Shown: positions 11,307 to 22,793 of the stretch, piece after piece
How positions within the stretch are numbered: the first letter of the stretch is position 1
Layout: the number at the start of each line of letters is the position of its first letter
NCBI GenBank assembly: GCA_033002965.1
Contig: JAURVB010008937.1
Location: 1-64,000, forward strand
Length of the DNA: 64,000 nt
Origin: Piper betle
Taxonomy: Eukaryota; Streptophyta; Magnoliopsida; Piperales; Piperaceae
Reading direction: 5' to 3'
Made by a program: the position numbers and the translations under genes
Notes under the pieces: model-generated
Databases searched by the model: none
What the model was told of the DNA's origin: nothing
Seen by the model: only the letters and a program-made list of their open reading frames with translations

Positions 11307-11690
11307 TCAACCAACAGCAAAAATTACAGGGAGACGACGAATCAAAGCCATAAAGCTCATTGAGAATCGTCGGCTTCCCAACAGCCGTCGGGCACCCTGA
11401 AATCCATACTGTTCTCCGTCAAAAACTGCAACACCAAAACCGACAAAGACGATCATTTTCTTCTTCCTCCGCTCCTTCTTCAAAAAATCCGAACCAAAAA
11501 TTGAAAAATAAAAAAAACGGCGATTGCCAAAAGAATCCGGCTTGCGTGGAACTCCCAGGAGTCGGAGAGGAGGTTGAGCGGGGGAAGACAGGATCGGAGG
11601 AGGGCTGACTCCTCTTCGCCGCGGGCAAACTCGGCGACAGAGGAGGTTGGGGACGGCGCCGGGCTTCCCTAGGAGCTTACAAATCATGCA
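11307..11690 (-). other. GC-richer island, possible relic of a gene 5' region
   Basis: On the minus strand this stretch opens with a GC-rich block (about 11570-11675) and then becomes T-rich, like the leader and first exon of a plant gene. An open frame of 126 codons crosses it, but the product is low-complexity Arg/Pro/Ser with no domain I know. A word GTTGCAG near 11428 could be a splice acceptor. It could equally be a captured gene fragment or chance. Confidence 0.25.
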
Positions 11691-11897
11691 AACAGTAGAT
11701 CGAACGTGGTCGCAACATGCATAGAGGCAACAAGTTACGTTGTAGGGGTTTTGACGCTTATTTATCTTAGATATTTTAATGTGAGCTATTTACGCGTAAT
11801 ATTGCAGGAAAATAACACATTTAACTGGATATACAAATTATAAAAATAGGCGGATATGTCAGTGTAATTGTAAAAGTTGTCTCTTTTAACCAAGTTT

Positions 11898-11900
<3 letters not shown>

Positions 11901-11935
<35 letters not shown>
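11901..11935. repeat. AT dinucleotide microsatellite
   Basis: About seventeen AT units at the end of the first copy of the tandem duplication. The second copy has only a short version near 12866. Confidence 0.9.
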
Positions 11936-11937
<2 letters not shown>

Positions 11938-11946
11938 AAATATGTT

Positions 11947-12694
11947 TCCTATGCTTGAGCACAGGCAAGCTGCCTGTGCTCAAGTTTGATCTTGGCCGTT
12001 GGATTAGCATCCAACGGCCAAGATCAAAAAAAAAAAATTGAAAAGGGAGGCCGCCGGCGCCGCCGCCGCAGCGACGGCGGAGTGCGGTGCCCGGCCACAG
12101 CGACGGCCGGGGGGGGGGCAGCGGGGTGGCGGGGTTGGCGGGCGCGGGTGGCGGGCGGCGGGCGGGGTGGTCCGGGGGACGGGGGCGCGGCGCGGGGGGG
12201 ACGGGGTTGGTCCGGGGGCGCGGCGCGGCGGGGTGGCGGGGTGGCGGGGTTGGCGGGCGCGGCGTGGGTGGCGGGCAGGGTGGTCCGGGGGACGGGGGCG
12301 CGGCGCGGGGGGACGGGGTTGGTCCGGGGGCGCGGCGCGGCGGGGTGGCGGGGTTGGCGGGCGCGGCGCGGGTGGCGGGCGGGGTGGTCCGGGGGACGGG
12401 GGGCGCGGCGCGGGGGGGACGGGGTTGGTCCGGGGGCGCGGCGCGGCGGGGTGGCGGGCGGGGCGCGGCGGTCGGGCGGGGGACGGGGGACGGGGAGGGG
12501 GTGGCGCGGCGGGGCGGCTGGCCGGCAGGGAAGCGGCGGGGCGGCTAGATCCGCCGCCCGTCGCCGCCGGTGGTGGGGGAGGGTGTCGCCGCGAGCGTCG
12601 GGTCGGCCGGCGGCCGGGCGGCGCGCGCGCCGCCAACCTTTTTTTATCCAGCCGTTGGATTTGAATCCAACGGCTGGATGGCTCAAGCACAGGT
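11947..12694. mobile_element. hAT-like nonautonomous element with very G-rich core
   Basis: A perfect 8-bp duplication, AATATGTT, flanks the element at 11939-11946 and 12695-12702. Ends are inverted: CCTATGCTTGAGC on the left and GGCTCAAGCACAGG on the right. Subterminal hairpins follow: one formed by CTTGAGCACAGGCA against TGCCTGTGCTCAAG, and palindromes of the form CCGTTGGAT...ATCCAACGG near both ends (about 11995-12023 and 12650-12680). The interior, about 12045-12640, is almost pure G and C with G strongly favoured on the plus strand, and has no protein homology that I recognise. Confidence 0.88.
12115..12480 (+). repeat. G-rich tandem repeats of ~104-113 bp in the element core
   Basis: The word GGTGGTCCGGGGGAC occurs at 12166, 12279 and 12383, marking three head-to-tail units; each unit also has ACGGGGTTGGTCCGGGGG and runs of GGCGGGG. 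The plus strand has dozens of G-runs of three or more with few Cs, so quadruplex or R-loop formation is plausible. Long open frames on both strands result from the lack of A and T, since stop codons need both, and are not genes. Confidence 0.85.
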
Positions 12695-12925
12695 AATATG
12701 TTGCTAAATCACAATAAACTTATTTATCTTAGATATTTTAATGTGAGCTATTTACGCATAATATTGCAGGAAAATAACACGTTAAACTGGATATAAAAAT
12801 TATAAAAATAGGTGGATATGTTAGTGTAATCATAAAAGTTGTCTCTTTTAACCAAATTCTGCACCTATATATATACGCTCCAAAACATTATATAATATGT
12901 TGCTAAATCACTATAAACTTGCTGG

Positions 12926-13190
12926 ATAAAATTTGTAGATCTATGAGTCGGGAATAATATGAAACAAAAATTACGAAAAAAATAATATAATATATAATGT
13001 GAGATATGTTGAATCTATTAAAATATTGCATAATATATGTATTAGGTTTAAAAATCATAACTATTTATTTACACTTTCATAAATCATGAAACTAAGACTG
13101 AACAACTCTTTGTGTCTTATTTTTTATTTTATCATTATATTTTTTATAGTACTGTCATTACACTCCATTCTTGGGAAATTTTGCTAATAA
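12926..13190. other. AT-rich spacer
   Basis: Short AT-rich stretch between the tandem duplication and the copia relic. No feature recognised. Confidence 0.4.
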
Positions 13191-15085
13191 ATTGATATTT
13201 GACCTTTGCTCTATTTAGAGTATAATGTCAACTACAAAATTTAACGTTGAAAAATTCAATGACAAAATCAATTTTAGCATTTGACAAATTCAAATACCGG
13301 CAATTTTAACAAATATTAAAGTAAAGAAGGCTCTTTCGGGTAAGTCAAAGAAACTTACAAGATTCTTTAAAAGGAATGCCACTTTATGATGTAGATGAAA
13401 GAAGGTATGTCTATTTAGTCTCATTTTGATGAGTTTAACACTATTCTCATCAATCTACGATAATTAGATATAAAAGTCAATGATGAAGACAAGGTTGCTT
13501 TGTGTGGCATGTTCTATCCCTTCTTTTTATAGATACTTCAAAGAAATTATGCTTTATAGTAATAACGATACCCTATCTTTTGAAGATGTCTAAGTCTTAC
13601 TTCCTCTCTAAAAAGAAGTATGATAAATACTAGTACCCTCCAAGCTCAAGCGGTCAAGTTGATGGGCTTAGTGTTGGGGGATGATCACTTAAAAAATGAT
13701 CTAACAATAACAAAATTAGGTTTAGATCAAAGTCAAAGGGCATGAATAAGGATAAATTTTGCGATTATTGTAAAAAGAAGCATATCATTGATGATTATTA
13801 TGAGTAGAAAAATAACGTAGACAATAGTCATAGTAAATCTGATAAACCTCTAGAAACTGTAGTTGTAGAGAATAATCGTGAAGTTGGTCTCCTTCTTATT
13901 ACTAATAGTGAAGATAGGCCGAAATTTAAATAAATTCTTAATTCTTATTGTTCTTATCACATGTGTCCCCATAGGTATTGCTTTTCTACTTATGAATTTG
14001 TTGAAGGTGGAGTTGTCACAATGGGTAATGATGCGCAATGCAAGGTTGCTGGTGGTAAAGGAACAATAAAAATAAGGACTCACAATGATGCTGTTAGATC
14101 CCTATCCAAGATAAAATTCGTGCAAGTATTCAGCTAAAGGTGGAGTTCTCAAAGTATTGAAAGGTACCATTATTTTAATAAGGCTAATAGATCTGGTAAC
14201 CTATATGTTTTGCAAGATGTTACTGTTGCAGGGATTGCAACAGTTTTTTCATTATCCCTATTAGACTTGTTATGACATGTGAGGCTTGGACATATAAGTG
14301 ATCGTGGAATGGCAATATTAAGTAAGGTCTTTTATGTGGATAGAATACTGACAAATTTGATTTTTATGAACATCACATTTTTGGAAAGCAAAAGAGAGTA
14401 AGCTTCTCCTCAGGTTCTCTTGATGATATCCATTGTGATTTTTGAAGATCTTGTGTTGCTTCTAAAGGTGTAACAAATTATATGCTTACTTTTATTTAAG
14501 ATATGTCTAGATTTATTTTCTAAAGCATAAATATCGCATCTTTCCAACTTTTAAGACATGAAAAATAATAATTAAAAATCAGACAGGCAAGAAAGTTAAG
14601 CAACTCAGGACAGATAATGGTTTGGGGTTTTGTGAAGCAAACTTTAACAAGTTCTATAAAAGTGAAGGTATGGTTAGACACCACAATTGTTGGCACACTT
14701 CAACAAAATAACTTAGCAAAACAGATGAACAAGACTTTTTTGGAGAAAGTTTGATGCATGTTCTCTAATGCTAAATTAGACAAAGAATTCTGTGTGGAAT
14801 CAACCTCAACGACGTGCTATATAATCAACCACTCTCCACATGCATCACTTGACTATAAGACTCCACGGTGAAAAATGGTTAGGTAAGCTTGCTAATTACT
14901 CTAATTTGAGAATTTTCAGATGTCTTGCATATGCATAGGTCAATAATGACAAATTAGAACCATGTGCTAGAAAGTGCATCTGTATCCGGAGTGAAAGGAT
15001 ACAAGTTATAATGTCCTAATCTAAAATCACCCAAATTTATTATTAGTAGAGATGTTACATTTGAAAAATACAATATGTTTTCTGT
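13190..15085 (+). mobile_element. Decayed Ty1/copia retrotransposon body (gag to integrase)
   Basis: Disconnected fragments in the correct copia order can be read on the plus strand despite many stops and shifts: a gag zinc-knuckle remnant FCDYCKKKHIIDDYY near 13760-13800, a GAG-pre-integrase piece LLWHVRLGHISDRGMAILSK near 14260-14320, an integrase core piece QLRTDNGLGFCEANFNKFY near 14598-14655, and a later piece INHSPHASLDYKTP near 14825-14865. I see no reverse transcriptase or RNase H and no recognisable LTR pair. The element is a dead internal fragment. Nothing in it is a gene. Confidence 0.82.
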
Positions 15086-15738
15086 GTAGATTGAAAACCA
15101 TTAGATAAGGAGTTAATAAGAATTGGTGGAACCATCAAAGAGCTCGTCTTTACTGATCGGCTTAAAACTTATTTAATAAAACACAAACTAAGTTTGAAAT
15201 CATGAAATAAATTTTCAAGCCGTTTGAATTTAGCTCACAACAATATCGCATCAATCAATTTAAGCTTTGAATAAATAGTTTGAAAATAAGCTGAACAAGA
15301 AAAAAATGATGCTCGACTTGACTCACTTGTTGCAAAGCAAGGGGTTTTGAAGCATTTGTGGTTGAATTGGATTGGTAGATTCTAAATAATGAATACTGAA
15401 TTAAATGTAGATAGTAATGCAAATGACCCGTATATAATTCGTAAACTAACGCTACTAGTGAAATTTTAGTAATTCTTCATTAATCTATCATAAACAAAAG
15501 GGCAAACGTAAGGTAAACTTTATTAGTGGAACCTTCTAATAACAACAAAAAAATTATTCGGTCAACATTAAAGGAAATTAGTGACTTTAAGTTTTATACC
15601 AATAAGTATAAGAAAATAGAGAAAGCCAATGAAAAAAAGATAAATAAAAACAACAAAAATTAGAAAAAATATAAAATTTGTCATACAATTCATTTTGATC
15701 TTATATTATAAATTAATTAATTGGACGGACACGGACAA
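15086..15738. other. AT-rich spacer upstream of the CCHC gene
   Basis: About 650 bases, AT-rich. The stretch near 15160-15330 has weak resemblance to the arms of the TAGGGGTGTAAAC elements (words such as TCGACTTGACTC). No gene seen. The last part presumably holds the promoter of the following gene. Confidence 0.4.
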
Positions 15739-15739
15739 T

Positions 15740-15898
15740 ACCGTCCTACCGAACCGGGCACCGACGCCGATCGTAATGGCTGCAGGGACCTCTTCTCTCC
15801 TGCTTCCGTTTCGTGAAACCTAATCAAATCCCCCTTCCCATCAATCTCCGGCGACCACCACCTCCGCCGGCGTCGGCGGAGTAGGAAGACGACAACAG
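15740..15898 (+). other. Probable 5' UTR exon of the CCHC gene
   Basis: A GC-rich, CT-rich leader-like block ends in CAACAG followed by the consensus donor GTGAGA. It is the nearest upstream exon-like sequence before the start codon at 17154. The region 15899-17153 is T-rich and fits an intron. The exact transcription start is not visible. Confidence 0.5.
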
Positions 15899-17153
15899 GT
15901 GAGATTCCGACCTCTTGCACAAATCGTCTTGCAAGCTTACTTGTTGAAATCGGGATTCGTACCGACCAAATTCCGCTGAGATCCCTCGACATGTGGCTAA
16001 TACAGCTTGAATTTTCAATTTTATAATGATTGTACGTGTGGAAGCTAATTTTTGTTAAGCTTAGGATGTTCTGAATCTGTCCACTTCCCTTAGTTGTTGG
16101 CTGACTGTAGAGTGAGTTGTGGGCTATGTTTGGTATTTATGTTTGCTGATAAGCTCCCTGTGTGGATGATTTTAGCTTCCCTTAGAAAGCTTGGATCTGC
16201 TTGTTTGTTACTGTTGTAATCGTTATTCTTATACCATTTCAACTAAGACAGCTAAATTTGTATTTAAACTATATAATTAGTATGGTTAGTATGAATGCCT
16301 GATGCTTTGTCGAATACTATGATTCAGTACTTTTTTTTGTTATTGTGGGGTTCAAAAAGTATGTGAATTTGTTAATGAAACCTTTATTGACTAGGTGAAA
16401 AGTGCATTAGTTACTGTGGAAACTTTAATGTCGTAACTGGGGCTGATATGCAGTATTGGGCTTAAGGGTTACAGCCCTCTCTATTGGTATGTTAGTTGTT
16501 TATGTCTCAGTGACTGTGGGAATTATAAGTAATGGAAATATTTTTCGATTGTGGAATATATGTTTGGTGTGTGGACTTAAATGCAGTGCCTCACTATGTT
16601 GCAACTTGCATCCCATATCTTGTTAGAGTAACATGGGTTTCCTGTAGATTCACTGACGTGAAGAAATTGGCTTCGGCAAGGCTATGAAGAGGGTAGGGGC
16701 ACAGTAAAGTTGTTTCGTATGTTGTGGTGTATTTGGTGGAAGCATTTTGTGGGGTTTGTTATTTTTGGATGGCTTTCTGTTGAAGTTTATACTATCCATA
16801 CCTTGTGGTGTTTTTGGTGGAAGCGTTTGTTTCATTGGTTGTGAATGACTGTCTGTTAATGAAGATGTTGAATGAAAGAAAATGGTGTTAGCTTGTGGAG
16901 TCCAGGGAAATGATGGTTGTTTGACATGTAGAAGTTTCTTTACATATTTTTTGGCGTTGGGAATTTGTTAGTATAATGGATAGACATTTTTATTTGGGGA
17001 AAAAGGGATGGAGCCTTGATATGGGACTTATAGAGATGGCTTTGGGTCTGGTTGAATTATGGGCAGGGCGGGAATGCGGTGGTAGAAGTGTTGGTGGAAG
17101 TAGAAGTATTGAAGGTGTGTTGGTGATTAGTGAGTTACTTTTGAAAATTAAAG

Positions 17154-18910
17154 ATGAGTTCCGAAAGAAGTGGAAGCCAAAGTCATAGCCAAAGCAGAAG
17201 TCGTAGCAGGAGCAGAAGTGTCAGTCCGAGAGATCGGAGGATGAGAACTGAGAGAGTTCCCCACCGTGATGCTCCTTACCGAAGGGATCCCCGCGATTCT
17301 CATCGAAATTTCAGGTTTTATAATGAATTCACAACTATTTTCTTTGTTGCTATTGTTTTAGATGATGCATATTAAAATCATGGAGATTAGTGGCTTGCGA
17401 TATTCTCATTGATTGCTCTCAGCTAGTATAAATGTTGATAATCTCAAATTTTCCTAAAGTTGCTCAGTAGGCCTGATTTTTAAATTGTAAAGTTTGTCTG
17501 CCTTTGCTGAACATCTGATTTTGCAGCATTGTTTTGGAGTTCTACGCCTCTTGTTGTGGGCCTGTTTTTTGGGAAGAGTCAATCAGGATGGAAATTTTTT
17601 TACTGTAAATTGTGTTCTATGCTGGGAGGTTTCCCTTATAAAGTGGAAAAAATTTTGTTCATAAATATGAATTTGCTGAATGCTTCTCTTTTTGCTTGAA
17701 GCACACTTTCTGACTGGCAGTTTGGCTGCAACTGGCTCTCATGGACTGCCTTCTTTTCCTTGCTCTCTTCATTTTTTGGGTTCCCTTCAAACTTCATATA
17801 GATCTTTGATAATAGAAAACCATTCAGTGAGCAGTGATTAGAGCGCCAGTCATAATTTAACGTAGCTTCTGAGAGGAAGTTCTTGGCATGAAAATATTTA
17901 TTTTTGGATTTCAAGAAGTTCTGTTATTGCATTAGTTGGAATGTGCAAACACATTTTGCTGGGCTGTGGCAGCATTTATATGATTGGTTATTGCAGGTCA
18001 GCAAATCTATGCAAGAACTGCAAGCGTCCAGGACATTTTGCAAGAGAGTGTCCTAATGTTGCTGTCTGCAATAATTGTGGATTGCCCGGGTAATATTTTT
18101 TGATTGCCTGTATTGACAAACGCACATGGTTTATTCTGTTTGTCAGTAAAAGAAATGGATTTGTTAAATCTCACCAAGTGGTGGCCCATACTGACTCTTG
18201 CATGACATCTGACAAATGTAAGAGATGTGGGATAACGGTTTCTATTTTTGATGAGTATGTCTTTGTGCTATCTGTGCATAGGTTACATTGCATTCCATTA
18301 TCGAAGCCTCAAGACTAATTGTGTAATTTATACATACAAATCTTGGAATTATCTTCATCTATTCTTTTGCAGGCACATTGCTGCGGAGTGTAGTGCCAAA
18401 TCCCTTTGCTGGAACTGTAGAGAGCCAGGCCACACTGCCAGTAACTGTCCAAACGAAGGCATCTGTCACACTTGTGGTAAGGCAGGGCATCGAGCAAGAG
18501 ATTGCACTGCTCCTGATCTCCCGCCCGGTGACATGAAACTCTGCAACAACTGCTACAAACAAGGCCATCTAGCCTTTGAATGCACCAATGAAAAGGCTTG
18601 CAATAACTGCAGAAAAACTGGGCACCTTGCTCGCGAGTGCCCAAATGACCCTGTTTGCAATCTTTGTAATATTTCTGGTCATCTAGCCCGAGACTGCCCT
18701 AAGGCTGATGTTCTTGGTGGACGAGGTGCTCCAAGCCGTATTGGAAATTACAGGGATGTGGTCTGCCGCACTTGCAACCAGGTAGGCCATATGAGCAGGG
18801 ATTGTATGGGGCCAATGACAACAATCTGCCATAACTGTGGAGGACGCGGACACTTTGCATATGAATGCCCATCTGGTAGGTTTTTGGATAGATTCCCAAG
18901 AAGGTATTGA
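17154..18910 (+). CDS. CCHC zinc-knuckle protein (CNBP/GIS2-like), nine knuckles
   Basis: Three coding exons, 17154-17314, 17997-18089 and 18373-18910, join with GT-AG sites into 792 bases, 263 residues. The N-terminal ~55 residues are Ser/Arg-rich (alternating RS dipeptides), as in splicing-associated proteins. Nine CX2CX4HX4C knuckles follow, from [14 protein letters not shown] to [14 protein letters not shown]; all nine have every Cys and His. The C-terminus ends in a short Arg/Phe-rich tail. Such proteins bind single-stranded nucleic acid, and relatives act in translation or RNA handling; the exact role here is unknown. A GC-rich untranslated first exon is likely at about 15740-15898 (donor CAACAG/GTGAGA), so a leader intron of over 1 kb precedes the ATG; its acceptor is uncertain, perhaps at the AAAG just before the ATG. 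No lesions seen. Confidence 0.93.
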
Positions 18911-19690
18911 TCATCCGCAAGCTACTTGCATCCTCGAGGGAGCCGACGTTACCTTATCAACATGCTACTTCATTGCCTTTCATTTGGTCTTTAAGCATTT
19001 TTATACATTTTGTCTAGACATTGAGTGGGTGAGGATTTTCTATGTAGGAAGAACTTCATATTTTATTTAGCCACTGCGTTGGAGTGACCATTTGGATTTC
19101 TTGGTTGCTTGACACGCAAATGTATTCTAATTCTCTCAGTGATGGTTCTCGGTTGCTTTGTGCCTAAAATTTCTACACTTAACCTGTGTATCGTGGTGCT
19201 CCCTGTCTTTGGTCTTCGCCTGTGGGATGGCAAATGATGATGATGTGCTTCATAAACCTCTGCTTGATCGTTCCCTTCGCATTGACTAGAATAAGGTCAT
19301 GCAATAACATTGACAATCGAACAATATGATAATTCGATGGCTACTTGTCCCATGAAATGGTCATTTTAGCTTACCTATCTACTCATGGGGATTTTACTAT
19401 GCAAGTTTCCGAGTTGGTTGCCATTCGTGATTCCAACATACATGGATCCCTATTTAAAATCTGGAGTGGAGAGTTGCAAATTCGCCCAAAAGTATTTAGG
19501 CGATAAAAAATCTGAACGGCAAAACAACGTTTATATTGTTACATTAAACTTGAAAATTGTTATGCAAGAAATTCCTGGGCATCTCCACTCTGTCATCATC
19601 AACTTGATTCTGAGTTCAAAGTTTTAAATAAAAATGTGAACTCATGATTTTTTTTAAATGTTCACCAACCTGATTTCGAGTTAATTTTTT
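18911..19690. other. 3' flank of the CCHC gene
   Basis: About 780 bases. The first ~350 are probably 3' UTR. Beyond that I see only short frames without recognisable domains. Confidence 0.45.
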
Positions 19691-19799
19691 TTACCAACCC
19701 TTAGTCGAACAAAATCGTCCTTTTCCAAAAAAGAAGAAAAAAAGGTCACCTACCCGTCTTAGAGTCATAAATTTAAACAATAATATGGACCGGGCGTCC

Positions 19800-20640
19800 A
19801 AATAAACTGGGACAGGTCGGCAATCGGTAGCGGAAAGCCTGTCATCGCCTCCCCCTAGCACCGCCACGTCGCCGGCGATTCCGCCAACTTCGGCACGGAA
19901 ATTATCAAATGGATGCTTGCTCATTGGATTTATCATAATAGTTACAATGCTATCAGACAAGCCGAAAGTGGAAGTCTTCGCAAGTGTTCGAGCTTTTCTC
20001 ATTTTGTCATCCCTGGTTAGTATGCCATCATCTTTAACTTATATCATCTATCCATTATATATACAGACATAATGCTAATACACAAGGGCACCACTTGACA
20101 CCGATTACAGACCATTTTCTTTTGTTTTTTGGAATACAAACAAGCTGGGGTTATTATATATACAAACATATGTAAGAAACTCTTCATGAGTTCACTACTG
20201 AAACTAGAAGAAAGGCAGAGAATTAACTTGGTGTTGTCTGTTCAAAATATTGCTCTACGCATTTCCTTTTTTCTTTCCTTGATTTACTCGATGGGCATGT
20301 CTTGTAGTATTCTAGCTATTGTTGTTCAAGTCCTTATCATTTTCGGCTTGTTGGTTTCACTTGTTCCATGCCGAGAGATGGCTGTTGGGACCAATCTCAT
20401 GAAAGGCGCCATGCCGTCACCCCCAGAGTGCACAGATAGTGGTGGTCGTCTAGCCAAATCTACTAGCAGCCACGTCCATGGTTGTCCTCGCCGGCATTGG
20501 ACAAGCTCCATCACGGCCATGAATTCTCTGGTTGGCGGAGCTTCTGCACCTGCACCTACCCCTACCTTCCAGTCCACGGATTCAGCGAAAGACATGGGCA
20601 AGATTAATGCAGCAGCAATTGCATCAACTGATCTCAATTA
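19800..20640 (+). other. Unassigned region with possible membrane-protein exons
   Basis: Two plus-strand stretches look exon-like but match nothing I know. The first (about 19810-20015) encodes a Pro/Ser/Thr-rich lead, then a hydrophobic segment GCLLIGFIIIVTML and a segment FASVRAFLILSSLV that ends at a possible donor CTG/GTTAGT. The second is an open frame (20129-20641, 170 codons) with a strong hydrophobic span ILAIVVQVLIIFGLLVSLV followed by a Ser/Thr/Pro-rich tail. They could be parts of one small membrane protein gene, a relic, or chance. No start context or splice chain is convincing. Confidence 0.25.
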
Positions 20641-21337
20641 AAAATGATCATCTTCAGTTCATTTACATTGCACTAAGTGGTAAAATTTTCACGTTAAAGG
20701 TTTAAAGTTTCTGAGCAAGTGGTATGCTTATGCAAGCAGAGCAAGTATGTTGCTATATCTAGCAAGTCTTTGGTATATAATCTATCTGTAACATGCATAT
20801 TATATAAAACTATCTGATGCCTATGTGATCAATCTTTGGTTAATGAAAAGCATTATATTGAAAGAAGGGGTTATAGGCAGGTTGCATGGACTATATGCAG
20901 GCTAATTGTGGATCGATCCTGCATATTTGTGAAGATTTTTACTTGCATTTTATTTGTGGGGATAATACGATTCCGATTCCGCGACAACAGACAAGCATTG
21001 CAAGTAACGTTTTTTTTGTTTGGAAACCTTGCAATTAGTCTTTTATGGGTTCTTGATTTATGGGTGACGAGTCATTAGTAGCGAGAATTATTCGGTTTCA
21101 TTTTTTTCCCCAAAGCGATTCTTTACTCCCTAATCAGATATTACCCGAGCCGTTGTGAAATGGGTTGATTAATTAGAGAAAATATTTGATTGTGGTAGCC
21201 TAATATGTGGCACAATAGACAGTGATTCAGGCCACAATCTGATCCTGCAATTTTATTTGTCTGAAGCCCAGAGGAAACGTCACTAGTAAAGGTTGGACGC
21301 TTGGACGGATAAAGATGACTGCATAATGGATTATATT
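20641..21337. other. Intergenic, nothing recognised
   Basis: About 700 bases with no supported gene or repeat. Confidence 0.45.
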
Positions 21338-21888
21338 CACACTACTGACTCATCCAACATAACTGGGTCTCCATTTTGTCATGACCTAATTAGAGGATAT
21401 AATGTAGTATAATATATCCAAAATGTACCACTCTACTTTTCTCAAAGCAGTGTTGCCCCTCTCACAACAAAAAACAATAGACCACTATTTTTTTCCCCAA
21501 GGCACAATGCACCTCTAATTGCTGAGGTGGGGATGATCTTATGGCCACCTTTATGTCGAGAGCAGCTCATGTGATTGAGGATTCTATTTTTGTTCTTTGT
21601 GGTTTGCACTCGTCATGAGATTAGTGTGTCCATAATATATAAGTTCTCAACTAGTCTCCGGAGCTTAGTGTGTCTTGTGCATATAGATTCAAGTTGCGAG
21701 TGACTTGGGACTGCTTTTACGGGCGACTGAGTGATAAAGATTAGCCGATGAGGAATTATTATAATTTATAAATATTCAACCAATTACTACATTTGTTGTT
21801 GGACATTGGCTTCCCCAGCTACATTAATCCATTCATTTACACATTTTTTTCTCGTACAACAAAATCACGCATTTAAATGATGTATGAT
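21338..21888. repeat. Segmental duplication, copy 1
   Basis: A ~550-bp block starting CACACTACTGA and ending ATTTAAATGATGTATGA recurs at 22126-22687 in the same orientation with scattered substitutions and small indels. Copy 2 has gained a short GA microsatellite (about 22478-22498). No coding sequence is evident in either copy. Confidence 0.9.
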
Positions 21889-22000
21889 TCGAGTCAGGGT
21901 TTTATATTCAGAATTAGTCGGTTCGACTGTTATTTTTGAGTCGAGTCAATTTCAGAACATGTGTATTAAACCAACGCCAGTTGTGTGTATGAATTATGAG

Positions 22001-22107
22001 GGGTTCCGATATCGCCCAGCCGGCTCTCCCCTTCTCCGGCAAATTTTTTGGGCGGCAGAGATGGTGTGTCATCCTATCGGCAGCCGGATCCGGCGGCAGG
22101 TCCTGCA
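22001..22107 (+). pseudogene. Copied fragment of the PGAP3 5' leader
   Basis: This GC-rich stretch repeats 23602-23715, the presumed 5' leader of the PGAP3-like gene 1.6 kb downstream. Shared words include GGTTCCGATATCGCCCAGCC and CGGCTCTCCCCTTCTCCGG, with a few substitutions and a six-base gap. It lies in the spacer between the two copies of the segmental duplication. It contains no start codon of the gene and cannot encode it. Confidence 0.85.
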
Positions 22108-22125
22108 CAGCTGACTTTGTGAACG

Positions 22126-22687
22126 CACACTACTGAGTCATGGGTCTCCACTTTGTCATGACCTAATTAGAGGATATAATATAGTATAATATATCTAAAA
22201 TGTACCACTCTACTTTTCTCAAAGCAATGTTCCCCTCTCACAACAAAAAACAATAGACCACTATTTTTTTTCCTCAAAGCACAATACACCTCAAATTGCT
22301 GAAGTGGGGATGATGTTATGGCCACCTTTATGTCGAGAGCAGCTCATGTGACTGAGGATTCTATATTTGTTCTTTGTGGTTTGCACTCGTCATGAGATGA
22401 ACCCCCATAATATATAAGTTCTCAACCAGTCTCCGGAACTTAGGGTGCCTTGTGCATATAGATTCAAGATATCTAGAGAAAGAGAGAGAGAGAGAGAGTT
22501 GCCGGTGACTTGGGACTGCTTTATAGGCGACTGAGTGATAAAGATTAATGAATGAGGAATTATTATAATTTATAAACATTCAACCAATTACTACATTTGT
22601 TGTTGGCCATTGGCTTCCCCAACTACATCAATCCATTCATTTACACATTTTTTTCTCGTACAAAATCATGCATTTAAGTGATGTATG
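22126..22687. repeat. Segmental duplication, copy 2
   Basis: Second copy of the 21338-21888 block. It includes a GA-dinucleotide run absent from copy 1. The 237-bp spacer between copies includes the copied PGAP3 leader fragment. Confidence 0.9.
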
Positions 22688-22793
22688 AGATTGATGATCT
22701 TTAGTTTGCCAAATAAATATTGGTCATGATTGATCAAATACAAAGGATTGAGTGATGAAAAATGCTCATCACGTTCGGTGTTTGGATTAAAAT

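Larger units (their letters stand above)
11757..12925. repeat. ~204-bp tandem duplication split by a hAT-like element
   Basis: The block starting TTATTTATCTTAGATATTTT at about 11757 recurs at about 12717 with few changes (shared words TGTGAGCTATTTACGC, AATATTGCAGGAAAATAACA, TTGTCTCTTTTAACCAA). The word AATATGTTGCTAAATCAC, with which the first unit ends after the insertion, recurs at about 12897. Subtracting the 748-bp insertion and its 8-bp duplication gives a period near 204 bases. The hAT-like element therefore entered the last part of the first copy after the duplication arose. Confidence 0.85.

Noticed and set aside
11986..12696. Several overlapping open frames of 150-236 codons on both strands
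   Set aside because: They lie in a G/C-only transposon core where stop codons cannot arise; products are Gly/Arg/Pro/Ala low-complexity and built from the tandem repeat.
13190..15085. Functional copia polyprotein
   Set aside because: Many stops and shifts, no reverse transcriptase, no LTRs; only fragments remain.
18315..18644. Minus-strand 109-codon frame
   Set aside because: Antisense of the zinc-knuckle exon; the Cys content is a reflection of the repeated CCHC codons.
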